From assembly GCA_016707605.1 (NCBI GenBank), contig JADJHJ010000015.1:179550-243549 (forward strand): a stretch of DNA of 64,000 nucleotides, in the 5' to 3' direction. Numbering within the stretch: the first letter of the stretch is position 1; each line of letters begins with the position of its first letter. This DNA comes from Candidatus Promineofilum glycogenicum. GTDB taxonomy: Bacteria > Chloroflexota > Anaerolineae > Promineifilales > Promineifilaceae. The notes below the pieces were generated by a model, which saw nothing but the letters and a program-made list of their open reading frames with translations, did no database searches and was not told the origin of the DNA. A program made the translations under genes and the position numbers. Shown in pieces: positions 43,037 through 51,274 of this stretch.

Positions 43037-43726
43037 ATGTCCCGCCCCCTCCTCCTCATCCTGACCCTCTACTTCCTCCTCGCCGCCGGCTACGGCATCG
43101 CCTCGCCGCCGTTCGAGACGCCGGATGAGAACCTCCACTACTTCACGGCCGAGTACATCGCCCGCGAGGGCCGCCTGCCGACCACACACGATCCCGGTCT
43201 AATGGGCCAGGAGGCCGCCCAGCCGCCGCTGTATTACCTTGCCGCCTCGCTCTTCGTGCGCGCCTTCGATCCTGACGGCGGGGCCGAAGCGCTGTGGCCC
43301 AATCCGCGCGTCGACGTGTCCAGCGTGGCCGGCAACTTCTGGATCAGCCCCCTGGCCCCGCCCAACCCGCGCGGCGAGAGCGGCGCGCGCCCGCCCATCA
43401 ACGCCAATATGTTTGTGCGCGTGCCGGAGGAGGATTGGCCGTGGCGCGACTATGCGCTGGCGGTGCATGCCATTCGCCTGTTTTCGGCCGTGCTGGGGCT
43501 GGGCACGCTGCTGTGCATCCACGCCGCCGGGCGCGTCGTCTGGCCGGAGCGGCCCGACCGGGCGCTGCTGGCCACGGCGCTGGTGGCCTTCCTGCCGCAG
43601 TTCGCCTTCATCCACGCCGCCGTCAGCAACGACGCGGCCATCACCCTGTTTAGCGCGGCGGCGCTGTGGCAATTGTTGCGGATTGTGATCGGAGGGCAGG
43701 AGGGCGCTGATTGGGAAGAGGGTTAG
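43037..43726 (+). CDS. GT-C/ArnT-like membrane protein, N-terminal fragment
   Basis: The first 229 codons of a second GT-C-like membrane protein. It has a start helix (LLLILTLYFLLAAGYGIASP), the motif PPFETPDENLHYF, and then several helices ending LLRIVIGGQEGADWEEG, where the frame runs into a GGGAGAGGG repeat at 43712 and stops. The PPFE-PDE start is like DUF2142/GT39 sugar-transfer proteins that use lipid-linked sugars. The rest of the gene continues at 43863. Confidence 0.7.
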   Translation: MSRPLLLILTLYFLLAAGYGIASPPFETPDENLHYFTAEYIAREGRLPTTHDPGLMGQEAAQPPLYYLAASLFVRAFDPDGGAEALWPNPRVDVSSVAGNFWISPLAPPNPRGESGARPPINANMFVRVPEEDWPWRDYALAVHAIRLFSAVLGLGTLLCIHAAGRVVWPERPDRALLATALVAFLPQFAFIHAAVSNDAAITLFSAAALWQLLRIVIGGQEGADWEEG

Positions 43727-43862
43727 GGAGAGGGTCTCCGGAAGACAAGCCCTCTCCCAACCCTCTCGGGCGGGGGGCCTCTCCCCTTTCCGGGGCGGGG
43801 GCAGAACCTCTCCCAAGGGGCGAGGGAGCGCCACCCGCCACTCGCCACTCGCCCCCCCGCTC
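43712..43862. repeat. GGGAGAGGG and CCACTCGCC repeats inside the GT-C gene
   Basis: GGGTTAGGGAGAGGGTC, then CCCTCTCCCAACCCTC and CCTCTCCCAAGGGGCGAGGG, followed by CCACCCGCCACTCGCCACTC. Two repeat families meet here, within one gene. Confidence 0.82.
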
Positions 43863-44325
43863 CCCCACTCCCCCGCCCCCCTGCTCCTCCTCGGCCTCAC
43901 CATCGGCCTGGCCATGCTCAGCAAGGCGGCCGGCATCTTGCTGCTGGCCTATTGTGTCGGCGTGGTCGGGCTGGTCGTGCTGCTGCGGGCGCGGGAACGG
44001 CGGCTGTGGCGGGCAGTCGTCGCCGGGGCATTGGTAGCCGGGCCGGCGCTGCTGCTGGGCGGCTGGCTGCTGTGGCGCAACTGGACGCTCTACGGCGACC
44101 CGACCGCGGCCAACCAGTTCGTCGCCCTGGCCGGCGGCTATCGCCCCTACTCGCTGCTCCAGGTGGCCCAGGACCTGGACCGCGTCTGGCTGTCGTTTTT
44201 CGCCATCTTTGGCTGGATGAACGTCCAGCCGCCGGCGTGGGTGCACGTTGCCTGGAACGCTATTGTCCTGGCGCGGTGTCCCTGGGGGCGTAGTTGGCCT
44301 GGGGGGCCCCCGGGCGCGGGGGGGG
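43863..44325 (+). pseudogene. GT-C-like membrane protein, middle fragment
   Basis: Continues the gene of 43037: LLLLGLTIGLAMLSKAAG, LLLAYCVGVVGLVVLLRARE, and ALLLGGWLLWRNWTLYGDPT with the WxNxxLYGDP motif common in these proteins. The reading frame is lost around 44275 near a G-rich stretch, then a repeat begins at 44326. Confidence 0.65.
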
Positions 44326-44424
44326 GGGGGGGTCTAGGAATTCAAAACGGCAGAGCGCCACTCGCCACTCGCCACCCGCCCCCTCCTCTTCATTCCTAAT
44401 TCGTAATTCCCAATTCCTAATTCT
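44326..44424. repeat. CCACTCGCC / TCCTAATTC repeat inside the GT-C gene
   Basis: A run of 14 Gs, then CCACTCGCCACTCGCCACCC and TTCCTAATTCGTAATTCCCA-like text. This is a further half-repeat in the coding region. Confidence 0.65.
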
Positions 44425-45491
44425 CCTCGGCTGGTTCCTCCTCGTCGCCGCCGGCTGGCTGCAATTCATCCTGCGTACCTCGGCCGACCAGGGGCGGCTC
44501 TTCTTCCCGGCCCTCGTGCCGTTGGCCCTGGGCGCGGCCTACGGGCTGAGCCGCTGGCCGCGGCCGTGGCTGCAACGGGCCGCCGTCGCCCTGGCGCTGG
44601 CCACCTCGGTCTACTGCCTGGTGGCCGTCATCCCGCCCACCTTTGCCCGACCGCCCGTCGTCGCCGCCGTGCCGGCCGAGGCCGCGCCGCTGGACGTGGA
44701 CTTTGCCGAAGGGCTGGAGCTGCTCGGCGCGCGGGTGGAGACAGCCGAAGCACGGCCCGGCGACTGGGTATGGGCGACGCTCTACTGGCGGGGCGGCTCT
44801 GACCGGGCCGCCGTTGCACCGCTCGTCCATCTGGAGTTGTTTGGCCGCGGCTTCGAGCGCATCGGCAACGTGGTCGCCTACCACGGCCGCGGCGGCTGGC
44901 CGGCCGAGCTTTGGCCGGCGGGGGGCATCGTCGCCGACCGCATCGCCGCCCAGGTGCGGCTGGACGACCCGGCCGCTGTGCCGGTCGAGGCGCGGCTGGC
45001 CGTCAAGCTGGATGAAGACGCCGACGCCCAGGACGTGGGCGTGGTCAAGGTCGTCCCGGCCGCGTGGCCGGCGACGGTCGCGCCGCTGGCGACGTTGGGC
45101 GAGGGGATCGAACTGGCCGGGACCCGGCTGACGCCGACAACCGCCGCCCCCGGCGAGAGCGTCGCCGTCCACATGCGCTGGCAGGTGGACGCGCCACCCG
45201 GCCCGGCCGACCTGCACCTCTTCGTCCACCTGGGCGACCCCAGCGCAGGCGCCGCTGGCCCAGAGCGACGGGCCAGTGATGGGTGGGGAGTACCCGGCGC
45301 GCCTATGGGCGGCGGGCGAGGTGTTCAGTGAAACGGTGACGCTGACCCTGCCGGCCGACCTGCCGCCGGGGGAGTACCCGGTGCAGCTTGGTCTCTATGA
45401 CTTTGCCGGCGGCGTCCGCCTGCCGGTGATGCTCGACAGCCTGCGCTCGCCGACCGATACTTACCCGGTTGGGGTGTTGGTCGTCCGGTAG
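44425..45491 (+). pseudogene. GT-C-like membrane protein, C-terminal fragment
   Basis: Last helices (LLGWFLLVAAGWLQFILR, LFFPALVPLALGAAYGLSRW) and a soluble beta-domain (LDVDFAEGLELLGARVETAE, LYWRGGSDRAAVAPLVHLEL) that often ends Chloroflexota GT-C proteins. A one-base change near 45248 moves the frame; the second frame (MGGEYPARLWAAGEVFSETV to GVLVVR) ends at TAG 45491. With the parts at 43037 and 43863 it makes one broken gene of about 750 codons. Confidence 0.65.
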
Positions 45492-45494
45492 CTA

Positions 45495-45655
45495 ACCCCC
45501 TCGCCCTTTGGGAGAGGGCTGGGGAGAGGGTCTTGCCCCTGCCGGGCTGAAGCCTACCCCCTCTCCCAGGGAGAGGGCGCGCTTGCAGGCGTGAAGACCC
45601 TCCCTAACCTCCCGGGGAGAGGGACCAGCGCCGCCCCTTGGGAGAGGGAACCACA
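45495..45655. repeat. GGGAGAGGG palindromic repeat after the GT-C gene
   Basis: CCCTCGCCCTTTGGGAGAGG, CCCCTCTCCCAGGGAGAGGG and CCCTTGGGAGAGGGAACC units. Confidence 0.82.
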
Positions 45656-45715
45656 GGCGCCGAAAGCGGCCTGCCGTAGCAGACCGCCGCAAAACGTCTC
45701 TAGTGACCGTGGGCG

Positions 45716-46009
45716 TTAGTTAACGCTGTAGGTCTCGACGACGCTGTTGGTGGTGCCGTGCTCGTTGGGGGCGTAAGCATCGGCGGCTTCGTCATTGAGC
45801 CATTCGCTGCTGTTGATCAGATAGCGATACTGATAACGGCCGTTGGCCGGCAGCCGCAGCTTGGCCGTGAACGTGCCCTTGCTCTTCTTCATCTCCACCG
45901 GCTCCCAGCCGTTGGCTTCGCACACGAGCACCGCCTGCTTGGCTTCGCTCGGCAGTTCAAAGGTTACTTCGTATTCGTCCTTCGACTTGACGTACTTCTT
46001 CTTCAACAT
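45716..46009 (-). CDS. CBM48-like (isoamylase N-terminal) single-domain protein
   Basis: A 97-residue protein that is only a glycogen-binding, isoamylase early-set domain (YEVTFELPSEAKQAVLVCEA, NGWEPVEMKKSKGTFTAKLR, GRYQYRYLINSSEWLNDEAA). Such domains normally sit in starch or glycogen enzymes or AMPK; free small versions occur in Chloroflexota and Bacteroidota. AAGGAGAATTGATC precedes ATG 46009. The ligand is probably an alpha-glucan (inferred). Confidence 0.85.
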   Translation of the reverse strand: MLKKKYVKSKDEYEVTFELPSEAKQAVLVCEANGWEPVEMKKSKGTFTAKLRLPANGRYQYRYLINSSEWLNDEAADAYAPNEHGTTNSVVETYSVN

Positions 46010-46015
46010 GATCAA

Positions 46016-46363
46016 TTCTCCTTCAAGAGAGGTCTTTCCAGTTCGCTATGCATTTTGGAAAAGCGTTTAGCGTTGGTGACTTAAATGGATTTGGAAACCG
46101 TAGAACATTATGGGTGACAAGCAGAGCCGTGTCAATACGCGGAGGCCATTGGGGATTATTGCCCCGGCCTTTTTCTCAGTTTCTACTCAGCAACAGAGTT
46201 GAAATGTGGTGCAGGATTTAGAATTGCTGGGGCAGCAGAAGCGGAGTCCGCATCCTCAGATGCGGCGGCCAGCGGGCGCGACCGGAACGCGCATCTAGGA
46301 TGCGCACTCCGCGGGCTAACAACTAACAACTACCCTATTCAAACGGCGTATTAAACGTCCCCA
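46016..46363. other. 348-bp intergenic region
   Basis: Between the CBM48 gene and the RelA/SpoT gene. It holds the ribosome site region of the CBM48 gene and the imperfect palindrome at 46241-46312; the rest is AT-richer DNA without an open frame or RNA I recognise. Confidence 0.6.
46241..46312. repeat. Imperfect palindrome GCGGAGTCCGCATCC
   Basis: GCGGAGTCCGCATCCTCAGA on the left and GCGCATCTAGGATGCGCACT with CCGC on the right form inverted arms. A repeat of the same style as the others, downstream of the RelA/SpoT gene. Confidence 0.7.
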
Positions 46364-48577
46364 TCATCGGGTCAGTATCGGGTGAGGTGGGGACGCAGCG
46401 CACGGCCCGACGTTGACCAGGGCCTCGATCTGGTGCAGGATGCGCACCAGGTGGCGCGGGCTGGTCACTTCCAGGATCATCTCGATCGTCAACTCGCCCG
46501 GCCGGTGTTGGCGCGAGGTGCAGATGTGGGCGATGTTGCTGTCCTTCTCGTGCATGAGTTGGGTGATCTCGTGCAGCAGGCCGGGCCGGTCATAGACGTC
46601 GACGTAGAGCGTCACCAGGCGCGCCTCGCGCTGCTGGGCGTTGCCCCAGCCCAGCTTCAGCCGCTGGTGGCTGCCGTCCGGCCGGCCGCGGCTGGCGTTC
46701 AGTGTGTGGCAGCCCTCACGATGGACGGTCACGGCTCCATCCTGGCGCAGATAGCCGACGATGGCATCGCGCGGCCGTGGGTCGCACGTGGCGCACAGGC
46801 GCAGGCGGCGGTTGTCGGCGTTGGTGATGATGTAGGTGCTGCCGTCGGCGGCGGTCACGACGTTATCCAGCGGCATGCAGCGCCCCTTGAGCCACTGGTC
46901 GGACATGATGCGCGTGGAGAGGTCGGTCGGCAGCAGTTCGGCGCGGCCGAGGCGATAGTGCAGCTCCGTCGCGTCCTCACAGTTGATGGAGTGGGCGATG
47001 TCCTCGTGCGGCAGGTCGAGCAGGCCGAGCATCTCCAGCTCGTGTTGCAGCAGTTGCCGTCCCTGCTGGATGGCCTCCGGCTCCGGCAGGCGGCGGAACC
47101 AGCGCCGGGCGTGCATTCGGGCGTAGGTGGTGGTGATGTAGCCCAGGTCTTCGTCGAGCCAGGCCCGTTGCGGCTGGGCGCGCATACTCTTGACGATGCG
47201 CACCTGGTCGCCGTTCTTCAGCGCCCGGTTGAGCGGGTAGAGCAGATCGTTGACGTAGACGGCGTGGAGGTGGTTGCCCAACTCGGTGTGAATCTTGTAG
47301 GCGAAGTCAATTGGCGTGCCCCCCTCGGCCAGGTCGAGTGAATCTCCCTTGGGGGTGTAGACGCGCACCTGGTTGCCCAGCACGTCTTCCAGCGCGCTCT
47401 GGACACTCAGCCCGGCGTCGTGCGGCTCCACGCTGATGCTGTCCTTCATGCTGGCGAAGAACGTGCCCAGGTGCTCGGTCAGCCCGTCAATGGATAGCGC
47501 CGTGCCGGCGTAGTACCAGCGGGCCAGCACGCCTATCTGCGCCCGGCGCTCCATGTCCACCGTGCGCACGCGGATCTTCAGCGGCTGTCCGTTGTCGTCG
47601 ACGACGGTCGTGTGGAGCGACTGGTAGAGGTTCTCGCGCTGGACGGAGATGTAGTCATCCACGCGGTGGGGCACGGCGCGCCACATGGTGTGCAAGTGGC
47701 CCAGCGCCGTGTAGCAGTCGATGGGGTCATCCATGAGGACGGTCAGGCGCAGGTTGCGATCCACGTCGCGGTAGCCCATGCCGTGCTTCACCAGGTCCTG
47801 GTAGACGGTATAGATGTTCTCCGGCGACATCTTGATCTCGCGCGCGGGCAGGCCGGCTTCGTGTAGACGCTTCTCGATCTGCACGCGGACGGTCTCGAAA
47901 CGGGGGGTCTGATGGCGTTCCAGCCGCTCCAGTTCGGCGCGGATGGTCTCATAGGCGTGCGGCTCCAGCACGGCCAGGGAGCGCCCCTCCAACTCGCTCT
48001 TCACGTCCCACATGCCCAGTCGATAGGCCAGCGGGGCGAAGACGGCCAGCGTCTCGGCCGCCTTGGCCCGCTGCTTGGCCGGCGACATGCCGTGGATGGT
48101 GCGCATGTTGTGCAGGCGGTCGAAGAGCTTGATGATGACCGTGCGCACGTCGTCGGTCATGGCCGCGAAGAGCTTTTGCAACGTGGCCTGTTGCAACTCC
48201 TCGGCGGCCAGCTTCTTGCCCTGGGCCACGCCGCGGGTGACTTCCTTCAACTTGGTCACGCCGTCCACCAGCCCGGCCACCTCCGAACCAAATTCGGCGG
48301 CGATCTGCTCAATGGAGACGCGCGTGTCCTCGGCGATGTCGTGGAGCAGGGCGGCCGACAGCGCGGCGGCGTCCAGCCGGTAGGTGGCCAGATAGGTGGC
48401 GACGGTGACCGGATGAGTAAAAAAAAGCTCGCCGGTCTTGCGGCGCTGATCGCCATGTTCCCGACGAGCGAAGTCGAACGCTTTCAGTACCTGAAGGCGG
48501 TCGGTTTCCGATAGGTAAGTATTAATCAGTTCAAATAACTGTTCGGCGTCGGCCGTTATGATGTCGCGCTCAATCAT
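46364..48577 (-). CDS. RelA/SpoT homologue, hydrolase site intact, synthetase site degenerate
   Basis: A 737-residue long RSH. The HD hydrolase domain keeps its metal-binding residues (TGELFFTHPVTVATY with H55, LLHDIAEDT with H79-D80 and E83-D84, and KLFDRLHNMRT). In the synthetase region DCYTALGHLHTMW, DDYISVQRENLYQSLHTTVV are recognisable, but the catalytic Glu of EIQIRT is Lys (LKIRVRT) and the RVKxxYSIYxK and D-x-x-x-R-V motifs are not present. A TGS domain (VYTPKGDSLDLAEGGTPIDF), a zinc-finger region (RLCATCDPRP, REGCHTL) and a C-terminal ACT domain follow. The protein probably breaks down (p)ppGpp rather than making it. ATG 48577 is chosen; an upstream TTG at 48622 would add 15 residues. 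Confidence 0.92.
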   Translation of the reverse strand: MIERDIITADAEQLFELINTYLSETDRLQVLKAFDFARREHGDQRRKTGELFFTHPVTVATYLATYRLDAAALSAALLHDIAEDTRVSIEQIAAEFGSEVAGLVDGVTKLKEVTRGVAQGKKLAAEELQQATLQKLFAAMTDDVRTVIIKLFDRLHNMRTIHGMSPAKQRAKAAETLAVFAPLAYRLGMWDVKSELEGRSLAVLEPHAYETIRAELERLERHQTPRFETVRVQIEKRLHEAGLPAREIKMSPENIYTVYQDLVKHGMGYRDVDRNLRLTVLMDDPIDCYTALGHLHTMWRAVPHRVDDYISVQRENLYQSLHTTVVDDNGQPLKIRVRTVDMERRAQIGVLARWYYAGTALSIDGLTEHLGTFFASMKDSISVEPHDAGLSVQSALEDVLGNQVRVYTPKGDSLDLAEGGTPIDFAYKIHTELGNHLHAVYVNDLLYPLNRALKNGDQVRIVKSMRAQPQRAWLDEDLGYITTTYARMHARRWFRRLPEPEAIQQGRQLLQHELEMLGLLDLPHEDIAHSINCEDATELHYRLGRAELLPTDLSTRIMSDQWLKGRCMPLDNVVTAADGSTYIITNADNRRLRLCATCDPRPRDAIVGYLRQDGAVTVHREGCHTLNASRGRPDGSHQRLKLGWGNAQQREARLVTLYVDVYDRPGLLHEITQLMHEKDSNIAHICTSRQHRPGELTIEMILEVTSPRHLVRILHQIEALVNVGPCAASPPHPILTR

Positions 48578-48705
48578 AGCGTTGTTCGCGCCGGCTGCCC
48601 CGGTACTGCTCGGCCCGGTCAAACGGCAACAGTGGCTCCGGCCGCGCGGCCTTGGCGACGGTGCGCCCGGGCGGCGGCCATGATGGGCCAGCTTCCGAAG
48701 CCGCC

Positions 48706-48711
48706 ATTATA
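48706..48711 (-). promoter_or_regulatory. -10 box TATAAT for the RelA/SpoT gene
   Basis: On the minus strand TATAAT about 130 nt before the chosen start, in the gap to the methyltransferase gene. No strong -35. Confidence 0.4.
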
Positions 48712-48777
48712 ACGCCAATGATCGCGGAAAAACAGGGGGAAAAGCCGGAGCAAAAGGTAATAGCCGCCGCGTGCATT

Positions 48778-49617
48778 CTAGCCGCGCCGCAGGACGATCA
48801 AGTCCTGATGGCCGTGCATGGCTCGCTCGATGATTTCGAGCACCTCGAACCCCTGATCGGCCCAGGCGCGGCGCACGTAGGCCGGGTCATGGACGCTAAC
48901 GCCATAGCTACCCTGGATGCCCGAAAAGAGTTCTTTCTCCGGCAGCGCCTGGCCCAGCACGGCGTACTCGTGATAGATGACGCCCTGGCGGCGCAGGTCG
49001 TCGGCGCTGACGCCCCACCACTCTGCCTCCAACGGCGCGGCGCTGTGGCTCAGCAGTTCCAGCCCGTAGAAGCCCAGAGTGGTGATGAGCGCCAGCCCGC
49101 CCGGCCGCAGCACGCGCCCGGCCTCGGCCAGCCAGCGCGCCTGTGCCTCCGGCGGCAGGTGGGTCCAGACAGAGAAGGCGTAGAGCACGTCGAAGCGCCC
49201 CGCCTCAAAGGGCAGAGGCGGCTCAGAGGCGTTCACCCGGCTGTCGACCTGGGGCCAGGCGCGGCGCAGATAGGCGATGGCCGTTGGGTCGACGTCGGAC
49301 GCGGCCAGCCGCCAGCCGTTGGCCGATTCATGGCCGGCGAAGTGGGCCAGGATGCGCCCGCCGCCCGCGCCGAAGTCGAGCACGCTCAGCGCCGGCAGCG
49401 GGTCGGCCGTATGGCGCTCGATGGCCTGCCGGAACGTCTGATAGTCGAGCCGGCCGCCTTCGACAAACCAGCCGACGTTGCGCGCGCCGATCCGGTCGCG
49501 GTTGGTGAAGGGCGGGATGGGGGCGCGATAGCCGTGGCGGGCGCGGTAGAGGGCGATCCACAGCGGATCCCACAGCGGCTCGGTGGCCAGAGCGGCGCGC
49601 TTCAGGAGGGGGTGCAT
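48778..49617 (-). CDS. Class I SAM methyltransferase
   Basis: A 279-residue protein with a methyltransferase domain (VLDFGAGGGRILAHFAGHES as motif I, DVDPTAIAYLRRAWP, LPFEAGRFDVLYAFSVWTHL, RVLRPGGLALITTLGFYG). Its first ~60 residues (NVGWFVEGGRLDYQTFRQAI) are like those of methyltransferases in glycan clusters. The start is 29 bp downstream of the response regulator stop. Substrate unknown. Confidence 0.85.
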   Translation of the reverse strand: MHPLLKRAALATEPLWDPLWIALYRARHGYRAPIPPFTNRDRIGARNVGWFVEGGRLDYQTFRQAIERHTADPLPALSVLDFGAGGGRILAHFAGHESANGWRLAASDVDPTAIAYLRRAWPQVDSRVNASEPPLPFEAGRFDVLYAFSVWTHLPPEAQARWLAEAGRVLRPGGLALITTLGFYGLELLSHSAAPLEAEWWGVSADDLRRQGVIYHEYAVLGQALPEKELFSGIQGSYGVSVHDPAYVRRAWADQGFEVLEIIERAMHGHQDLIVLRRG

Positions 49618-49646
49618 GGGGCGACGGCGCGGCGAGCGGCTGGGGG

Positions 49647-50381
49647 CTACTCTTTCTTGAAGTCGATGAAGCGATAGCCCACGCCGCGCTCGGTCAGGAT
49701 GTAGTGCGGGTTGGCCGGGTCTTCCTCGATCTTCTTGCGCAGGTAGTTGATGTAGAGGCGCAGGTAGTGGGTCTCGTCGCGGTACTCGTAGCCCCAGACC
49801 TTGGCCAGCAGCGTGTCGTGGGGCACGACCCAGCCGGCGTTCTGGATGAGGTGGTTGAGCAGGCGATACTCGGTCGGCCGCAGGTCGATGCGCTCACCGT
49901 TGACGATGACCTGGTGGCGGTTGAAGTCCACCGACAGGCGGTCATCAATGCGCAGCACGGTGCGCGGCGGCGGCGCGGGCCAGTGGGCGCGACGCAGCAC
50001 GGCGGCCACGCGGCTGGTCAGCACGCGCGGGCTGAAGGGCTTGGTGATGTAGTCGTCCGCCCCCAGGGCCAGGCCGCGGGTGATGTCCTCTTCGTCGTCG
50101 CGCACGGTCAGCAGGATGACCGGCACGGTGGAGATTTCGCGCAGCAGCTTCAGCGTCTCGAAGCCGTCCATCTCCGGCATCATCACGTCCATGACCGCCA
50201 GGTCGGGCGTGAACTGGCGGATCTGATCGAGGGCGTGCAGGCCATTCTCGGCTTCGATGACCTGATACCCCTCCAGTTCCATGTTCATACGAATGAAGCG
50301 GCGCATGCGCAACTCGTCATCGACGATGAGGATGAGTTGCGGGCCGGCGGATTCGAGATTTTCGGGGACTTGTTCGACCAT
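49647..50381 (-). CDS. OmpR/PhoB-type response regulator
   Basis: A 244-residue regulator. The receiver domain has DD (IVDDELRMRRFI), phospho-Asp in LAVMDVMMPEMDGFETL and Lys in DDYITKPFSP. The C-terminal winged helix ends YLRLYINYLRKKIEEDP and GVGYRFIDFKKE. A TACAAT box 7 nt before ATG 50381 implies a leaderless transcript. No histidine kinase adjoins it; the kinase at 53598 is of the Ser/Thr type, and cross-talk is not shown. Confidence 0.93.
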   Translation of the reverse strand: MVEQVPENLESAGPQLILIVDDELRMRRFIRMNMELEGYQVIEAENGLHALDQIRQFTPDLAVMDVMMPEMDGFETLKLLREISTVPVILLTVRDDEEDITRGLALGADDYITKPFSPRVLTSRVAAVLRRAHWPAPPPRTVLRIDDRLSVDFNRHQVIVNGERIDLRPTEYRLLNHLIQNAGWVVPHDTLLAKVWGYEYRDETHYLRLYINYLRKKIEEDPANPHYILTERGVGYRFIDFKKE

Positions 50382-50388
50382 GAGTCTT

Positions 50389-50394
50389 ATTGTA
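50389..50394 (-). promoter_or_regulatory. -10 box TACAAT for the response regulator, at a repeat edge
   Basis: TACAAT ends 7 nt before the ATG at 50381. It is formed by the GCGCTACAA end of the palindromic repeat at 50390. Confidence 0.5.
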
Positions 50395-50480
50395 GCGCGG
50401 GTTGCCAACCCGCGCCGGAGATTGTAACGCGGGTTGGCAACCCGCGGCGAAGACACAGGATAAGAATCCTGTGCTACAAG
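50390..50480. repeat. Palindromic repeat, GCGGGTTGCCAACCCGC family
   Basis: Two GCGGGTTGGCAACCCGC-like palindromes, then a small hairpin CACAGGATAAGAATCCTGTG ending in CTACAA. One edge forms the -10 box of the response regulator gene. Confidence 0.82.
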
Positions 50481-50723
50481 TTACTCGCGCACGAAGCCGA
50501 TGGCCTTCTCCACTTCGGCCTGCGGCAACAGTTGAATGACGCTGATGCGATGCCAGGCGATCAGGACGGTCTCGATGTTGGAGTCCAGGAAGGGCACGGT
50601 GCGTCCGTCGCGGCGGCGCGGATTATAGATGGTGACGAAGTGGGCCGCGGGGTCGAGCGGGCCGTCCAGTTCGCCCATGATGGGGTCTTCTTCCAGGAGT
50701 TGAACGATAGCCGATAGGCGCAT
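50481..50723 (-). CDS. Hypothetical 80-residue protein in signalling cluster
   Basis: A small soluble protein (MRLSAIVQLLEEDPIMGELD, then HFVTIYNPRRRDGRTVPFLD and IETVLIAWHRISVIQLLPQA). GGAGGG stands before the ATG. It has no membrane helix or known motif, and follows the FHA gene by 14 bp on the same strand, so it belongs to the same unit. I do not recognise the family. Confidence 0.75.
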   Translation of the reverse strand: MRLSAIVQLLEEDPIMGELDGPLDPAAHFVTIYNPRRRDGRTVPFLDSNIETVLIAWHRISVIQLLPQAEVEKAIGFVRE

Positions 50724-50737
50724 GATACCCTCCAATA

Positions 50738-51274
50738 CTAATCCATCGTCGCCAGTTGCACCACCAGGTTGCCGAAGCGCACGGTGGCCCGCGGCGGCAA
50801 CTGGTAGGCGTAGCCGGCCACGAGGCGGGCGTTGTCCAGCCAGGTGCCATTGTTGCTGTGCTGGTCGATGAGCACGTAGCCCCCCTCGGCCCACTGGATG
50901 GTGGCGTGGCGGCGCGAAACGCCGCGCTCCAGCGCGCCGAAGGGGGTCAGGTCGAGTTCGGGGCTGACGCCGACGTCGGGGTCAGAGCGGCCGACGTGGA
51001 TGATCGCCGCGCGCAGCGTCAGTTCGCGGCGGGCGTGGACGATGGTGGCCCGCAACTCCGGCTGGGCCGCGGTGGGCGGCGGCGGCGGCAGCGTCTCCGG
51101 GCGGCGGCGGGCGGGCGGCGGCGCGGCCGGGGAGTCGGGCGGCGCGGAGGTTGCCGGTCGCCGGGGAGCGCGGGCGACGTGGGCCTGGGCCGCCGGGTGG
51201 ACGGCCGCGCCGCAGCGGTCGCAGAACAGCGTGCCGGGCAGATGCTCGGCTCCGCACTCCGGGCAGGCGATCAT
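50738..51274 (-). CDS. Zinc-ribbon and FHA-domain protein
   Basis: A 178-residue protein. Residues 1-25 are a zinc ribbon (CPECGAEHLPGTLFCDRCG), a Pro/Ala-rich linker follows (about 30-72), then an FHA domain (about 88-178) with IIHVGRSDPDVG, GVSRRHATIQW and DQHSNNGTWLDNARL. FHA domains bind phosphothreonine. Its ATG overlaps the stop of the vWA gene by four bases (ATGA). It is the expected reader of phosphorylation made by the kinase at 53598. Confidence 0.92.
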   Translation of the reverse strand: MIACPECGAEHLPGTLFCDRCGAAVHPAAQAHVARAPRRPATSAPPDSPAAPPPARRRPETLPPPPPTAAQPELRATIVHARRELTLRAAIIHVGRSDPDVGVSPELDLTPFGALERGVSRRHATIQWAEGGYVLIDQHSNNGTWLDNARLVAGYAYQLPPRATVRFGNLVVQLATMD

